This document shows positions 9,524 through 17,890 of a DNA stretch of 64,000 nt, one piece after another. Origin of the DNA: Janthinobacterium sp. GW458P. Lineage in GTDB: Bacteria; Pseudomonadota; Gammaproteobacteria; Burkholderiales; Burkholderiaceae_D. The DNA is taken from positions 68,345 to 132,344 of the forward strand of contig NZ_NEGZ01000001.1 in NCBI RefSeq assembly GCF_002127585.1, written 5' to 3'. Every line of letters begins with the position of its first letter. The first letter of the stretch is position 1. The notes under the pieces were generated by a model. That model made no database searches and had not been told where the DNA came from. It saw only the letters and a program-made list of their open reading frames with translations. The translations under genes and the position numbers were made by a program.

Positions 9524-9778
9524 ATGGACGACCATAGCAACCACATACGCGAACTGGAAAAGAAAATCAGCGCCCTCAGCGACGCACTGGCGCACCTGGG
9601 CAAGGGCACGACCTTGCAGGAATTGCTGCGTATTATACGTTTCCCCGGCTACACCACGCCGGCCGAGTTCACCTTCAACGTCGCCATCCTCGACACCATG
9701 CTGGTGCAGGCCAATGCGCTGGAAAAGCTGGGGCAGGATTTGCTGGCGGGGGCCAAGCAGGTGGTGGCAAAACAGTGA
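9524..9778 (+). CDS. Hypothetical small protein, 84 aa
   Basis: Starts at ATG 9524 behind a GGGGAGAG ribosome site. The N-terminal half is a heptad-like helix (IRELEKKISALSDALAHLG), followed by a middle segment with FPGYTTPAEF and a second helix rich in Leu and Ala to the end. There is no signal or membrane segment. It reads divergently from the M14 gene. I do not recognise a family; a small helical cytoplasmic protein that oligomerises is as far as the sequence goes. Confidence 0.65.
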   Translation: MDDHSNHIRELEKKISALSDALAHLGKGTTLQELLRIIRFPGYTTPAEFTFNVAILDTMLVQANALEKLGQDLLAGAKQVVAKQ

Positions 9779-9794
9779 GCAGGCGGTGACTTGC

Positions 9795-9914
9795 AACACC
9801 TAGTAAAACCGTAGCGAGCGGAAGGGAGTTGTGGTTGAGAAGCGCAACTGTACGAAGGTACAGTGAGCATCGCAGGCCGCAAATACCGACGCGCAGTAGG
9901 TTTTGATAGGTGTT
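9795..9914. repeat. Palindromic element A (120 bp, imperfect terminal inverted repeats)
   Basis: The left arm AACACCTAGTAAAACC and the right arm GGTTTTGATAGGTGTT are complementary at 14 of 16 positions. Inside is a perfect small hairpin, CTGTAC-GAAG-GTACAG (9848-9863). It contains no open frame of note. It starts 17 bp after the stop of the 84-aa gene. It looks like a non-autonomous palindromic repeat. Confidence 0.6.
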
Positions 9915-9921
9915 CTTATTC

Positions 9922-10025
9922 CTGAACACGTGAAAAATAGCCAGGGCAAGGCGCAGGGCCGCAGGCAGTACGAACGTACGCCCAGGCCCTGCAACGCCGC
10001 CATGGACGTTTAATCAGGTGTTCAG
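9922..10025. repeat. Palindromic element B (104 bp) ending inside the 3' end of paaX
   Basis: CTGAACAC at the left end is the exact complement of GTGTTCAG at the right end, and the match continues loosely inward (GTGA versus CTGA). Internal GTACGAACGTAC is a perfect palindrome. The right arm overlaps the last codons (Leu-Asn-Thr) and the TGA of paaX. Elements A and B share the AACACCT-type end and are 7 bp apart, so the facing arms GTGTTC and GAACAC can also pair with each other. Confidence 0.55.
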
Positions 10026-10943
10026 TCCGCCAAAACGTTCAAAAAACCACGGCTCCACGTCCGGTGCCTGTTCATCCTCGCGCCGCAGGGTGGCCAGGAT
10101 ATGTTCTTCCGCGGCCGCATACGTGATGCGGTACAGGGCGCGCGCCAGTGCATAGGCCTGCGTGCCGGGCCATGGTTCGGGCAGCAGTTCGACGGGCAGT
10201 TGCGGGTCGTGCAACTGCACGCGGCGGTAGGCGTGCGTCAGCAGCGAACGGATGACGAACGCTTGTTCCGCGTCAAATACGGGTTCCTGTTGGAGCAAGG
10301 TCAGCAGGGGCTGGAAGCTGGCGATGAATTTTGCATAGCCGGCCATCACTTCCGACAAGTCCCAGCAGTCGCCCACCATGTCGCGCAGGGGACGCGTGCT
10401 GACACCGGGCAACTCTGTTGTGTGGCAGACATACAGCTTGCCCTGCACCTCGTTGCGCACGAGGATATCTTCCAGCGCCTCCGTATTGCTGGCCGGATGG
10501 CCAAAGATGCCGGGCGAGATCAAGCCATAGCCGGCCCACAATAATTCCTTGCGCAGTGCGCCCCGTTCGGCCGCGCCGATGCTGCCGGCCGGACCGATCA
10601 CCAGGGTCCAGCTGCCGTCCCAGTGCACCACCAGCGGCGCATAGATGCGGCGGTAGGCGCGTTCGAAGCGGGCCAGCGCCTCCGGGCGTATTGCATAGGC
10701 GCTGCGGCGGCCGTCGCGTTGCGAGCTGAGCCAGCCTTCCTGTGCCAGGCGGAACACGCTGGTGCGCAATAGCCGGTCATTGACGCCGAACGGCGCCAGC
10801 AGTTCGATCAGGCTGCCCAGCCAGATGGCGCCGCCGCGCGGCACGATGGCGTCGCCAAAGATGGTCATCACCAGGGACTTCGAGCGCGGTGGGTCGCTTT
10901 CCAGGAAATCGGCTATCCATGCCGTGCAGCGGGTGTTCTTCAT
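10014..10943 (-). CDS. paaX: Phenylacetic acid degradation transcriptional repressor PaaX
   Basis: 309 residues, the usual PaaX length. The N-terminal winged helix is seen at about residues 25-95 (MTIFGDAIVPRGG, GVNDRLLRTSVFRLAQEGWL), followed by the central segment with VHWDGSWTLV and the C-terminal PaaX domain with LPEPWPGTQAYALARALYR. In the known systems PaaX represses the paa operons and phenylacetyl-CoA releases it. It is divergent from paaA with a 267-bp shared control region. The C-terminal three residues and stop are supplied by the arm of a palindromic element. Confidence 0.95.
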   Translation of the reverse strand: MKNTRCTAWIADFLESDPPRSKSLVMTIFGDAIVPRGGAIWLGSLIELLAPFGVNDRLLRTSVFRLAQEGWLSSQRDGRRSAYAIRPEALARFERAYRRIYAPLVVHWDGSWTLVIGPAGSIGAAERGALRKELLWAGYGLISPGIFGHPASNTEALEDILVRNEVQGKLYVCHTTELPGVSTRPLRDMVGDCWDLSEVMAGYAKFIASFQPLLTLLQQEPVFDAEQAFVIRSLLTHAYRRVQLHDPQLPVELLPEPWPGTQAYALARALYRITYAAAEEHILATLRREDEQAPDVEPWFFERFGGLNT

Positions 10944-11073
10944 GTGGTTCCGGTCTGGCCGTGTTGCGGTCGATTCAATAAAAGCAGCAGTTTACTTGGC
11001 TGCGCGGGTAGCGCGGCAATAATTTGCCGGGACGCTGGTGGCGTCCCCTGGGTGTTTTCTCATAAGCAATATC

Positions 11074-11158
11074 ATACGCACAAAAAAGCTGCACAAGATA
11101 CGAATTTTTAAAATGACTCACATCAAGTGTATGCAAATCGTTTTTTGTATCGTATTAT
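11074..11158. promoter_or_regulatory. paaX-paaA divergent control region with inverted half-sites
   Basis: ATACGCACAAAAAAG at 11074-11088 recurs inverted, as ATACGATACAAAAAACG on the minus strand of 11139-11155, about 65 bp away. A further GATACGAA lies at 11097-11104. A TATTAT hexamer at 11153-11158 could be the paaA -10 box, about 50 bp before the start codon. This is the natural place for PaaX binding. It does not simply match the E. coli PaaX operator, so the assignment is an inference. Confidence 0.45.
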
Positions 11159-11210
11159 CTGTTCATCGCACCGCGTTGCTGCGCAAAATCAAAGACATGG
11201 GAGACACATC

Positions 11211-12200
11211 ATGTACGCACAAATGGTTGAAACCGGCCTCAAGAACGTCCGTTCCATCGACGAGATGGGATCGGAAGAGCGCGCTTTCCAGGCGCGCATC
11301 GACGAAGGCATCAAGATCGAGGCCAAGGACTGGATGCCGGACGCCTACCGCAAGACCCTGATCCGTCAGATTTCGCAGCACGCGCACTCGGAAATCGTCG
11401 GCCAATTGCCTGAAGGTAACTGGGTCACGCGCGCGCCGACCCTGAAACGCAAATCGATCCTGCTGGCGAAGATCCAGGACGAGGCGGGCCACGGCCTCTA
11501 CCTGTACAGCGCCGCGGAAACCCTGGGCGTGTCGCGCGACGACTTGCTGGCCGCGTTGCACTCGGGCAAAGCCAAGTATTCCAGCATCTTTAACTATCCC
11601 ACCCTGTCGTGGGCCGACATGGGCGCCATCGGCTGGCTGGTCGACGGCTCGGCCATCATCAACCAGATTCCCCTGTGCCGCTGCTCGTATGGTCCGTATG
11701 CGCGCGCCATGATCCGCGTCTGCAAGGAAGAATCGTTCCATGCGCGCCAGGGGTACGACATCATGATGTCGCTGTGCAAGGGCACGCCAGCACAGAAAGC
11801 CATGGCGCAGGATGCGCTGAACCGCTGGTGGTGGCCGTCCTTGATGATGTTCGGCCCGTCGGACGCCGCCTCCGTCAACAGCGCCCAGTCGGCGCAATGG
11901 CGCATCAAGCTGTTCTCGAACGATGAATTGCGCCAGCGCATGGTCGACCAGACCGTGCCGCAAATCGAATACCTGGGCCTGACCGTGCCCGATCCCGACC
12001 TGAAGTTCAATGCGGAAACGGGCCACTATGAATTCGGCGAAATCGACTGGTCCGAGTTCAACAATGTCCTGAAGGGCAATGGCCCGTGCAACCGCGAACG
12101 CCTGCAAACGCGCGTGAAAGCGTACGAGGATGGTGAGTGGTTCCGCGATGCACTGGTTGCCTACGCCGACAAGCAAGCCGCTAACAAAGCGGTAGCCTGA
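11211..12200 (+). CDS. paaA: 1,2-phenylacetyl-CoA epoxidase, catalytic subunit PaaA
   Basis: 329 residues from ATG 11211; in-frame codons upstream from 11127 have no coding character and the GGGAG site fits this ATG. PaaA is the diiron subunit of the PaaABCE monooxygenase, which makes the ring epoxide of phenylacetyl-CoA in the cytoplasm. Diiron ligands are visible in [17 protein letters not shown] and [11 protein letters not shown]. PaaB follows after 29 bp and paaC-E next, so this is the first gene of the main operon. Confidence 0.97.
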   Translation: MYAQMVETGLKNVRSIDEMGSEERAFQARIDEGIKIEAKDWMPDAYRKTLIRQISQHAHSEIVGQLPEGNWVTRAPTLKRKSILLAKIQDEAGHGLYLYSAAETLGVSRDDLLAALHSGKAKYSSIFNYPTLSWADMGAIGWLVDGSAIINQIPLCRCSYGPYARAMIRVCKEESFHARQGYDIMMSLCKGTPAQKAMAQDALNRWWWPSLMMFGPSDAASVNSAQSAQWRIKLFSNDELRQRMVDQTVPQIEYLGLTVPDPDLKFNAETGHYEFGEIDWSEFNNVLKGNGPCNRERLQTRVKAYEDGEWFRDALVAYADKQAANKAVA

Positions 12201-12229
12201 ATATAAATACGACTAGAGGGGATAGCAAC

Positions 12230-12514
12230 ATGAGCAAAGAATGGCCATTGTGGGAAGTTTTCATCCGCAGCCAGCACGGCCTGGCGCACAAGCATGTGGG
12301 CAGCCTGCACGCCTCCGACGCCGCCATGGCGGTCAACCATGCGCGCGACGTCTACACGCGCCGCAATGAAGGCGTGAGCATCTGGGTGGTGCGCGCGGCC
12401 GACATCGTCGCCAGCAGCCCCGGCGACAAGGGCGCCCTGTTCGAACCGTCGAACAGCAAGGTGTACCGCCACCCCACCTTCTTCCCGATGCCGGAAGAAG
12501 TCAAGAACCTGTGA
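12230..12514 (+). CDS. paaB: 1,2-phenylacetyl-CoA epoxidase subunit PaaB
   Basis: 94 residues, the typical family length. It begins with EWPLWEVFIRSQHGLAHKHVGSLHA, the conserved PaaB opening, and ends with FPMPEEVKNL. PaaB is a small non-catalytic subunit that bridges PaaAC heterodimers in the epoxidase. It lies between paaA and paaC; its stop overlaps possible in-frame starts of paaC, which suggests translational coupling. Confidence 0.96.
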   Translation: MSKEWPLWEVFIRSQHGLAHKHVGSLHASDAAMAVNHARDVYTRRNEGVSIWVVRAADIVASSPGDKGALFEPSNSKVYRHPTFFPMPEEVKNL

Positions 12515-12528
12515 TGGGAGCGCCTGCA

Positions 12529-13281
12529 ATGGATGACAAGGTTAACTACTTGCTGCGCCTGGGCGACAACGCCCTGATCCTCAGCCAGCAGCTGTCGCAG
12601 CTGTGCGGCAAGGGGCCCGCGCTGGAAGAGGACATGGCGCTGAGCAACGTGTCGCTGGACTTGCTGGGCCAGACGCGCTTGTGGTTCAGCTATGCGGCCG
12701 AACTGGAAAACGCGGGCCGCGACGAGGACGACATCGCCTTCTTGCGCGACGCCCACGACTTCAAGAATTGCCTGCTGGTCGAGCAGCCGAACGGCAATTA
12801 CGCCGACACCATGATGCGCCAGTTCTTCTTCGACAGCTGGCACTACTTCCAGCTGCTGGAACTGACGAAATCGACGGATGCGCGCATCGTCGAAGTGGCG
12901 CAAAAGTCGATCAAGGAAGTGACGTATCACCTGCGCCGCAGCGGCGACCTCATCGTGCGCCTCGGCGACGGCACGGCGGACAGCCACGCGAAAACGCAGG
13001 CGGCCGCAGACAAGCTGTGGATGTACACGGGCGAGATGTTCAGGTACGACGCCGTCGACCAGGCCATGGTCGCCGCCGGCATCGCGCCGCCATCGGACGT
13101 GCTGCGCCGGGCCTTCCTCGAACACGTGGCCGAGATCTTCGCCGAAGCGACGCTTGTCATGCCGGCGCCCGACGCGTGGATGCAAAAGGGCGGCAAGCAG
13201 GGCACGCACACGGAGCACCTGGGTTTTATTCTGGCCGAGATGCAGTTCCTGCAGCGCGCCTATCCCGGGGCGGAGTGGTAA
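12529..13281 (+). CDS. paaC: 1,2-phenylacetyl-CoA epoxidase subunit PaaC
   Basis: 250 residues from ATG 12529, which has GGGAG 8 bp upstream; in-frame GTG 12511 and ATG 12514 overlap the paaB stop and are alternatives. PaaC is the structural ferritin-like subunit that pairs with PaaA. The family stretch ALSNVSLDLLGQTRLW and the later FFDSWHYFQLLELTKS and EVTYHLRRSGDLIVRLGDGT are clear. The helix that would hold iron ligands has diverged, as in other PaaC proteins. It ends in a one-base overlap with paaD. Confidence 0.95.
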   Translation: MDDKVNYLLRLGDNALILSQQLSQLCGKGPALEEDMALSNVSLDLLGQTRLWFSYAAELENAGRDEDDIAFLRDAHDFKNCLLVEQPNGNYADTMMRQFFFDSWHYFQLLELTKSTDARIVEVAQKSIKEVTYHLRRSGDLIVRLGDGTADSHAKTQAAADKLWMYTGEMFRYDAVDQAMVAAGIAPPSDVLRRAFLEHVAEIFAEATLVMPAPDAWMQKGGKQGTHTEHLGFILAEMQFLQRAYPGAEW

Positions 13282-13808
13282 TGAACCCGCCCGTGGCAGC
13301 GCTGGACGCGGCCCAGGTATGGGCCTGGCTGGGCGACGTGCCCGACCCGGAAATCCCCGTCATTTCGGTGGTGGACCTGGGCATCGTGCGCGCCGTCGAA
13401 GTCACGGATGTCGATGCGTGCATCGTGACGATCACGCCCACGTATTCGGGCTGTCCGGCCATGCAGGTGATCGCCGACGCCGTCACCGATGCCTTGCGCA
13501 GCCATGGCGTGGCCAGGGTGACCCTGGTGAACCAGCTGGCGCCCGCCTGGACCACGGACTGGATGAGCGAGGCGGGCAAGGCCAAGCTGCAAGGCTATGG
13601 CATCGCCCCGCCGCAGCAGCAGGTGATCGACATCAGCGGCTTGCGTGGTGGAGTCAAGCGCCAGGCCATGCCGAAACTGGACGTCATTTGCCCGAACTGC
13701 GGCTCGACGCATACGCAGCTGACCAGCCAGTTCGGCTCCACGCCGTGCAAGGCCCTGTACAAATGCCTGGCTTGCCGCGAACCGTTTGACTACTTCAAGT
13801 GCCACTAA
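13281..13808 (+). CDS. paaD: Phenylacetyl-CoA epoxidase assembly protein PaaD
   Basis: 175 residues from ATG 13281, whose A is the last base of the paaC stop (TAATG). The N-terminal domain is MIP18/DUF59-like with DPEIPVISVVDLG and TPTYSGCPA, including the conserved cysteine. The C-terminal domain has paired cysteine motifs (CPNCGS and CLACREPF) that fit a metal site. PaaD is needed for epoxidase activity in vivo and is thought to act in iron-sulfur cluster or diiron maturation rather than catalysis. Confidence 0.95.
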   Translation: MNPPVAALDAAQVWAWLGDVPDPEIPVISVVDLGIVRAVEVTDVDACIVTITPTYSGCPAMQVIADAVTDALRSHGVARVTLVNQLAPAWTTDWMSEAGKAKLQGYGIAPPQQQVIDISGLRGGVKRQAMPKLDVICPNCGSTHTQLTSQFGSTPCKALYKCLACREPFDYFKCH

Positions 13809-13848
13809 AAAAATCAGGCACACGTTCCGAAGAAACTGGAGATGAAGC

Positions 13849-14928
13849 ATGAGTAAATTTTATCCGCTGTGCGTAGCGAGCGTGCGTAACGAAACGCGCG
13901 ACACCATCGCCGTCACGTTCGACGTGCCGGAAGAATTGCAGCAGCAGTTCCGCTTCCAGCAGGGCCAGCACCTGACCCTGCGCGCCCATATCAATGCGGA
14001 AGACGTGCGCCGTTCGTATTCCATCTGTTCGGCAGTGCAGGACGGCACCCTGCGTGTGGCCATCAAGCGCACGCCAGGCGGCGCCTTTTCCACCTGGGCC
14101 AACGACACCCTGAAAGCCGGCGCCACCATCGAGGTGATGCCGCCCATGGGCCACTTCAACGTGCCGCTCGACTGCCTCAACCGCAAGCACTACCTGGCCT
14201 TTGCGGCCGGCAGCGGCATCACGCCCATACTCTCCATCATCAAGACGACCCTGCTGACGGAACCGCTGAGCCGTTTTACCCTGTTCTACGGCAACCGCGC
14301 CTCGTCGTCCGTCATCTTCAAGGAAGAATTGACGGATTTGAAGGATGTGTACCTGGAGCGCCTGAACCTCGTCTACGTGATGAGCCGCGAGCAGCAGGAC
14401 ATCGAACTGTTCAACGGCCGCATCACGCAGGAAAAATGCGAGCAGTTCCTGCAGCACTGGATCAAAGTCGAAGACTACGACAACGCCTTCATCTGCGGCC
14501 CGGAAGACATGATGCTGGGCGTGTCCGCCGCCCTGCAGGCGGCCGGCATGCCGAAGCAGAATATCAAGATCGAACTGTTCGCCGCCAGCATCCCGAAAAA
14601 CGCCCACAAGCCGCGCGCCCAGCTGGCCGCGGATGCCGTGAAGGAAACGGAAGTGACCGTCGTCATGGATGGCAACCACACTACCTTCACGATGGACAAG
14701 GACAAGGAATCCATCCTTGACGCCGGCCTGCGCGCCGGGCTGGACATGCGCTACTCGTGCAAGGGCGGCGTATGCTCGACCTGCCGCTGCAAGATCCTCG
14801 ACGGCAAGGTCGAGATGGACGTCAACTACGCGCTGGAAGACTATGAAGTGGCGCGCGGTTTCGTCCTCAGCTGCCAGAGTTTTCCGCTGACCGACAAGGT
14901 CGTCGTCGACTTCGATCAGGCAGAATAA
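13849..14928 (+). CDS. paaE: 1,2-phenylacetyl-CoA epoxidase reductase subunit PaaE
   Basis: 359 residues behind a GGAGATGAAGC site. The order is FAD-binding domain (RSYSICS at about residue 56), NAD(P)H-binding domain (AAGSGITPILS and CGPEDMM), then a plant-type 2Fe-2S ferredoxin domain with the CxxxxCxxC motif in CKGGVCSTC and a fourth cysteine in LSCQSFP. It passes electrons from NADPH to the PaaA diiron centre. After it comes a 113-bp gap with a palindromic repeat, so read-through to paaG is likely but may be modulated. Confidence 0.96.
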   Translation: MSKFYPLCVASVRNETRDTIAVTFDVPEELQQQFRFQQGQHLTLRAHINAEDVRRSYSICSAVQDGTLRVAIKRTPGGAFSTWANDTLKAGATIEVMPPMGHFNVPLDCLNRKHYLAFAAGSGITPILSIIKTTLLTEPLSRFTLFYGNRASSSVIFKEELTDLKDVYLERLNLVYVMSREQQDIELFNGRITQEKCEQFLQHWIKVEDYDNAFICGPEDMMLGVSAALQAAGMPKQNIKIELFAASIPKNAHKPRAQLAADAVKETEVTVVMDGNHTTFTMDKDKESILDAGLRAGLDMRYSCKGGVCSTCRCKILDGKVEMDVNYALEDYEVARGFVLSCQSFPLTDKVVVDFDQAE

Positions 14929-14932
14929 AGCC

Positions 14933-14998
14933 GGGGTCAGTTCCTGCGGAATCGTAATTCGCCCCATTGGGGCGAATTACCCCGTCGGGTCTAACCTC
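14933..14998. repeat. GGGGTC-type palindromic repeat with perfect 13-bp inner stem
   Basis: GTAATTCGCCCCA at 14954-14966 and its exact complement at 14968-14980 flank one base. Outside it, GGGGTCAGTTCC (14933-14944) faces GGGTCTAACCTC (14987-14998) as a looser inverted pair. It fills most of the paaE-paaG gap. There is no T-run, so mRNA stabilisation or partial attenuation is more likely than full termination. Confidence 0.65.
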
Positions 14999-15041
14999 AG
15001 ATTTCCGCTGCGGGCCAATAACTAAAATAGCGAGACACGCC

Positions 15042-15833
15042 ATGACCTACCAAAACATCCTCTTCACCATCGAGCAGGGCATTGCGACGCTCACCCTGAA
15101 CCGTCCCGACAAGCTCAATAGCTTTACGCAAGCCATGCACGAGGAAGTGCGCGACGCGATTGCGAAAGTCAATGCCGACAGCTCCGTGCGTGTCTTCGTG
15201 CTGACGGGCGCGGGCCGCGGCTTTTGCGCGGGCCAGGATTTGTCCGACCGCGCCGTGGAACCGGGCTCGAAGGGCGTGGACCTGGGCGAGTCCGTGGAAA
15301 AAAACTACGCGCCGCTGGTGCTGGCCTTGAAGGCCCTGCCTATGCCCGTGATTTGCGCCGTCAACGGCGTGGCCGCCGGCGCGGGCGCCAACCTGGCGCT
15401 GGCCTGCGACATCGTCATCGCCGGCAAGTCGGCCAGTTTCGTCGAAGTGTTCTGCAAGCTGGGCCTGATCCCGGACACGGGCGGCACCTTCTTCCTGCCT
15501 CGCCTGATCGGTTCGGCGCGCGCCATGGGCCTGGCCATGCTCGGTGAAAAACTCACGGCGGAAAAGGCCGAGGACTGGGGCCTGATCTGGAAATGCGTGG
15601 ACGACGCGCAGCTGGCGGAAGAGACGCGCAAGCTGGCCGTGCACTTTTCCACGGCGCCGACCAAGGGCCTGGCGTACACCAAGCAGGCGCTGGCTCTCAG
15701 TGGCGCCAATACTCTGCCGCAGCAGCTTGCGCTGGAAGCGCGCATGATGAGCGAACTCGGTAACAGCGACGATTACCGCGAAGGCGTGGCCGCCTTCATG
15801 GAAAAGCGCGCGCCGCAATTCAAGGGACACTGA
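15042..15833 (+). CDS. paaG: 2-(1,2-epoxy-1,2-dihydrophenyl)acetyl-CoA isomerase PaaG
   Basis: 263 residues from ATG 15042; the frame is open upstream but runs through the palindromic repeat and is not coding. This is a crotonase-fold enzyme with the oxyanion-hole motifs GFCAGQDLSDR (about residue 65) and GVAAGAGANLALACD, and the PaaG-type GLIPDTGGTFFLPR segment with Asp rather than the two glutamates of a hydratase. PaaG converts the epoxide to oxepin-CoA and also shifts the double bond later in the pathway. PaaH starts one base after its stop. Confidence 0.92.
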   Translation: MTYQNILFTIEQGIATLTLNRPDKLNSFTQAMHEEVRDAIAKVNADSSVRVFVLTGAGRGFCAGQDLSDRAVEPGSKGVDLGESVEKNYAPLVLALKALPMPVICAVNGVAAGAGANLALACDIVIAGKSASFVEVFCKLGLIPDTGGTFFLPRLIGSARAMGLAMLGEKLTAEKAEDWGLIWKCVDDAQLAEETRKLAVHFSTAPTKGLAYTKQALALSGANTLPQQLALEARMMSELGNSDDYREGVAAFMEKRAPQFKGH

Positions 15834-15834
15834 T

Positions 15835-17403
15835 ATGGCAGCTTTGGACAACAACAGTATCGTCGCCGTCATCGGCAGCGGCGCCATGGGCGCCGGCATC
15901 GCGCAGGTGGCCGCTGCCGCCGGCTACAGAGTCAAACTGTACGACACGCGCGCGGAAGCGGTGAGCAAGGCGCTGGCGGACATTGGCAAAATGTATGCGA
16001 AGCTGGCCGAAAAGGGCCGCATGACGTTGGACGAAGCCGCTGCCGCCACGGCGCGCCTGCAGGCGGCCGGCAGCCTGGCCGACGTGAGCCATGCTGCCCT
16101 GGTGGTGGAAGCCATCGTGGAAAACCTCGACGTCAAGCGCGGCCTGTTCGCCGAACTCGAAGCGTTAGTCAGCGACGACTGCATCCTGGCGACGAATACC
16201 TCGTCGATTTCCGTCACGGCGATTGCCGCCAGGCTGCGCCGGCCGGAACGCCTGGTCGGCATGCACTTCTTTAATCCCGTACCCCTGATGGCGCTGGTGG
16301 AAGTGATCAGTGGCCTGGCCACCAGTGAACAAGTTGCCGCCACCGTCTACGACACCTCGATTGCCTGGGGCAAGAGTCCCGTGCACGCGAAATCGACGCC
16401 CGGCTTCATTGTCAACCGCGTCGCGCGTCCGTTCTACGCGGAAGGCTGGCGCCTGTTGAGCGAGCAGGCGGGCGATCCCGCCACCATCGATGCCGTGCTG
16501 CGCGAGGCGGGCGGTTTCCGCATGGGCCCATTCGAGCTGATGGACCTGATTGGCCACGACGTGAATTTCTCCGTTACGCAATCCGTATTCGGCGCCTACT
16601 TCAACGACCCGCGCTTCACGCCGTCCGTGCTGCAGCAGGAAATGGTCAACGCCGGCTTCCTGGGCCGCAAGTCGGGCCGTGGTTTTTACCTGTATGGCGA
16701 AGGCGCGCCTGCCCCTGTCGCGCAGGCGGAAGGCCAGCAGCCGAAGCCGGAATTCGTCGCCCTGTCGGCCGCCGTCGGCGGCGATGGGCGTGGCCATAGC
16801 GGCATCATCCGCAGCCTGGTGCAACGGCTGGAGCAGGCTGGCATCACGGTCAGCCGCCGCGTCACGCAGGAAGGCCAGACGCATGACGAAGCGCCGGCCC
16901 TGCATTGCAACGGCGCCGCGATTTATCTCACCGATGGCCGCAGCGCCACCCAGCGCGCGCACGATAACCAGCATCCGGATACGGTGCTGTTCGACCTGGC
17001 GCTCGACTACGCAGGTGCAAAACGCATCGCCGTGGCCCGCGCCGACCAGTGCAGCGACGCCGCCTATGCGGCCGTCGTCGGCCTGTTCCAGGCGGCCGGT
17101 TTTACCGTCACGCGGCTGGACGACGTGGCCGGCCTGGCCGTCATGCGCACGGTCGCCATGCTGGCCAACGAGGCGGCCGACGCCGTCAACCAGGGCGTGT
17201 GCACGGCGGATGCCGTCGACATCGCCATGCAGAAGGGCGTCAATTACCCGCGCGGACCGCTGGCCTGGGCCGACCAGGTGGGCGTCCAGCACATCGTGAC
17301 AGTGCTGCACCACCTGGCGCAAGGTTATGGCGAAGACCGCTACCGGGTCTCGCCGCTGCTGCGCCGAAAACTCGCCAATGGAGATCGCTTTCATGCCGAA
17401 TGA
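15835..17403 (+). CDS. paaH: 3-hydroxyadipyl-CoA dehydrogenase PaaH
   Basis: 522 residues. The N-terminal Rossmann fold shows AVIGSGAMGAGIAQVAA with the NAD site, then LVVEAIVENLDVK and ATNTSSISV, followed by the 3-hydroxyacyl-CoA dehydrogenase signature MHFFNPVPLMALVEV with the catalytic His. Two C-terminal HAD domains follow (FIVNRVARPFYAE and later MLANEAADAVNQGV). It is longer than the fatty-acid enzyme of about 280 residues, as is usual for PaaH. It oxidises 3-hydroxyadipyl-CoA to the 3-oxo form for PaaJ. The stop lies within the start of paaI (11-bp overlap). Confidence 0.95.
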   Translation: MAALDNNSIVAVIGSGAMGAGIAQVAAAAGYRVKLYDTRAEAVSKALADIGKMYAKLAEKGRMTLDEAAAATARLQAAGSLADVSHAALVVEAIVENLDVKRGLFAELEALVSDDCILATNTSSISVTAIAARLRRPERLVGMHFFNPVPLMALVEVISGLATSEQVAATVYDTSIAWGKSPVHAKSTPGFIVNRVARPFYAEGWRLLSEQAGDPATIDAVLREAGGFRMGPFELMDLIGHDVNFSVTQSVFGAYFNDPRFTPSVLQQEMVNAGFLGRKSGRGFYLYGEGAPAPVAQAEGQQPKPEFVALSAAVGGDGRGHSGIIRSLVQRLEQAGITVSRRVTQEGQTHDEAPALHCNGAAIYLTDGRSATQRAHDNQHPDTVLFDLALDYAGAKRIAVARADQCSDAAYAAVVGLFQAAGFTVTRLDDVAGLAVMRTVAMLANEAADAVNQGVCTADAVDIAMQKGVNYPRGPLAWADQVGVQHIVTVLHHLAQGYGEDRYRVSPLLRRKLANGDRFHAE

Positions 17404-17845
17404 AGACCACAACATGACCGCACAGGCCCTGGCCGAAGCGGCCGCCGCCTCCATGCTGTCGCGCGACAACGCCACCGCCGCCATGGGCATCGCCCTGGCC
17501 GACGTGGGACCGGGCCATGCGCGCATGACGATGACGGTGCGCGCCGACATGCTCAATGGCCACCAGACCTGCCACGGCGGTTTTATCTTTGCCCTGGCCG
17601 ACAGCGCCTTCGCCTTCGCCTGCAACAGCTACAACATGAATACCGTGGGCGCCGGCTGCACCATCGACTACCTGGCGCCCGGCCGCGAAGGCGACGTGCT
17701 GACGGCGCACGCCGTCGAGCAGGCGCTGGCCGGCAAGAGCGGCGTCTACGACGTCAAGGTCAGCAACCAGGAAGGCCGCGCCATCGCGCTCTTCCGCGGC
17801 AAGTCGATCCGCGTGGCGGGTGAAGTCATACAAGAGCAGGCTTGA
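17393..17845 (+). CDS. paaI: Hydroxyphenylacetyl-CoA thioesterase PaaI
   Basis: 150 residues from ATG 17393, with GGAG 9 bp upstream inside the end of paaH; ATG 17414 is a second choice. Hotdog-fold thioesterase with the motif CHGGFIFALADSAFAFACN, where the Asp is catalytic, and GAGCTIDYLAPGREGD. PaaI hydrolyses ring-hydroxylated phenylacetyl-CoA and stalled intermediates, which frees CoA when the pathway jams. The overlap with paaH points to translational coupling. Confidence 0.95.
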   Translation: MPNEDHNMTAQALAEAAAASMLSRDNATAAMGIALADVGPGHARMTMTVRADMLNGHQTCHGGFIFALADSAFAFACNSYNMNTVGAGCTIDYLAPGREGDVLTAHAVEQALAGKSGVYDVKVSNQEGRAIALFRGKSIRVAGEVIQEQA

Positions 17846-17890
17846 ACTGCCGTTGCAGCATTACATAGTAAAAGAACCGATTAGGAGACA

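Noticed and set aside
15042-15833. Assignment of the single crotonase gene as paaF
   Set aside because: The segment after GLIPDTGG and the FCAGQDLSDR motif are of the PaaG isomerase type and lack the glutamate pair of a hydratase.
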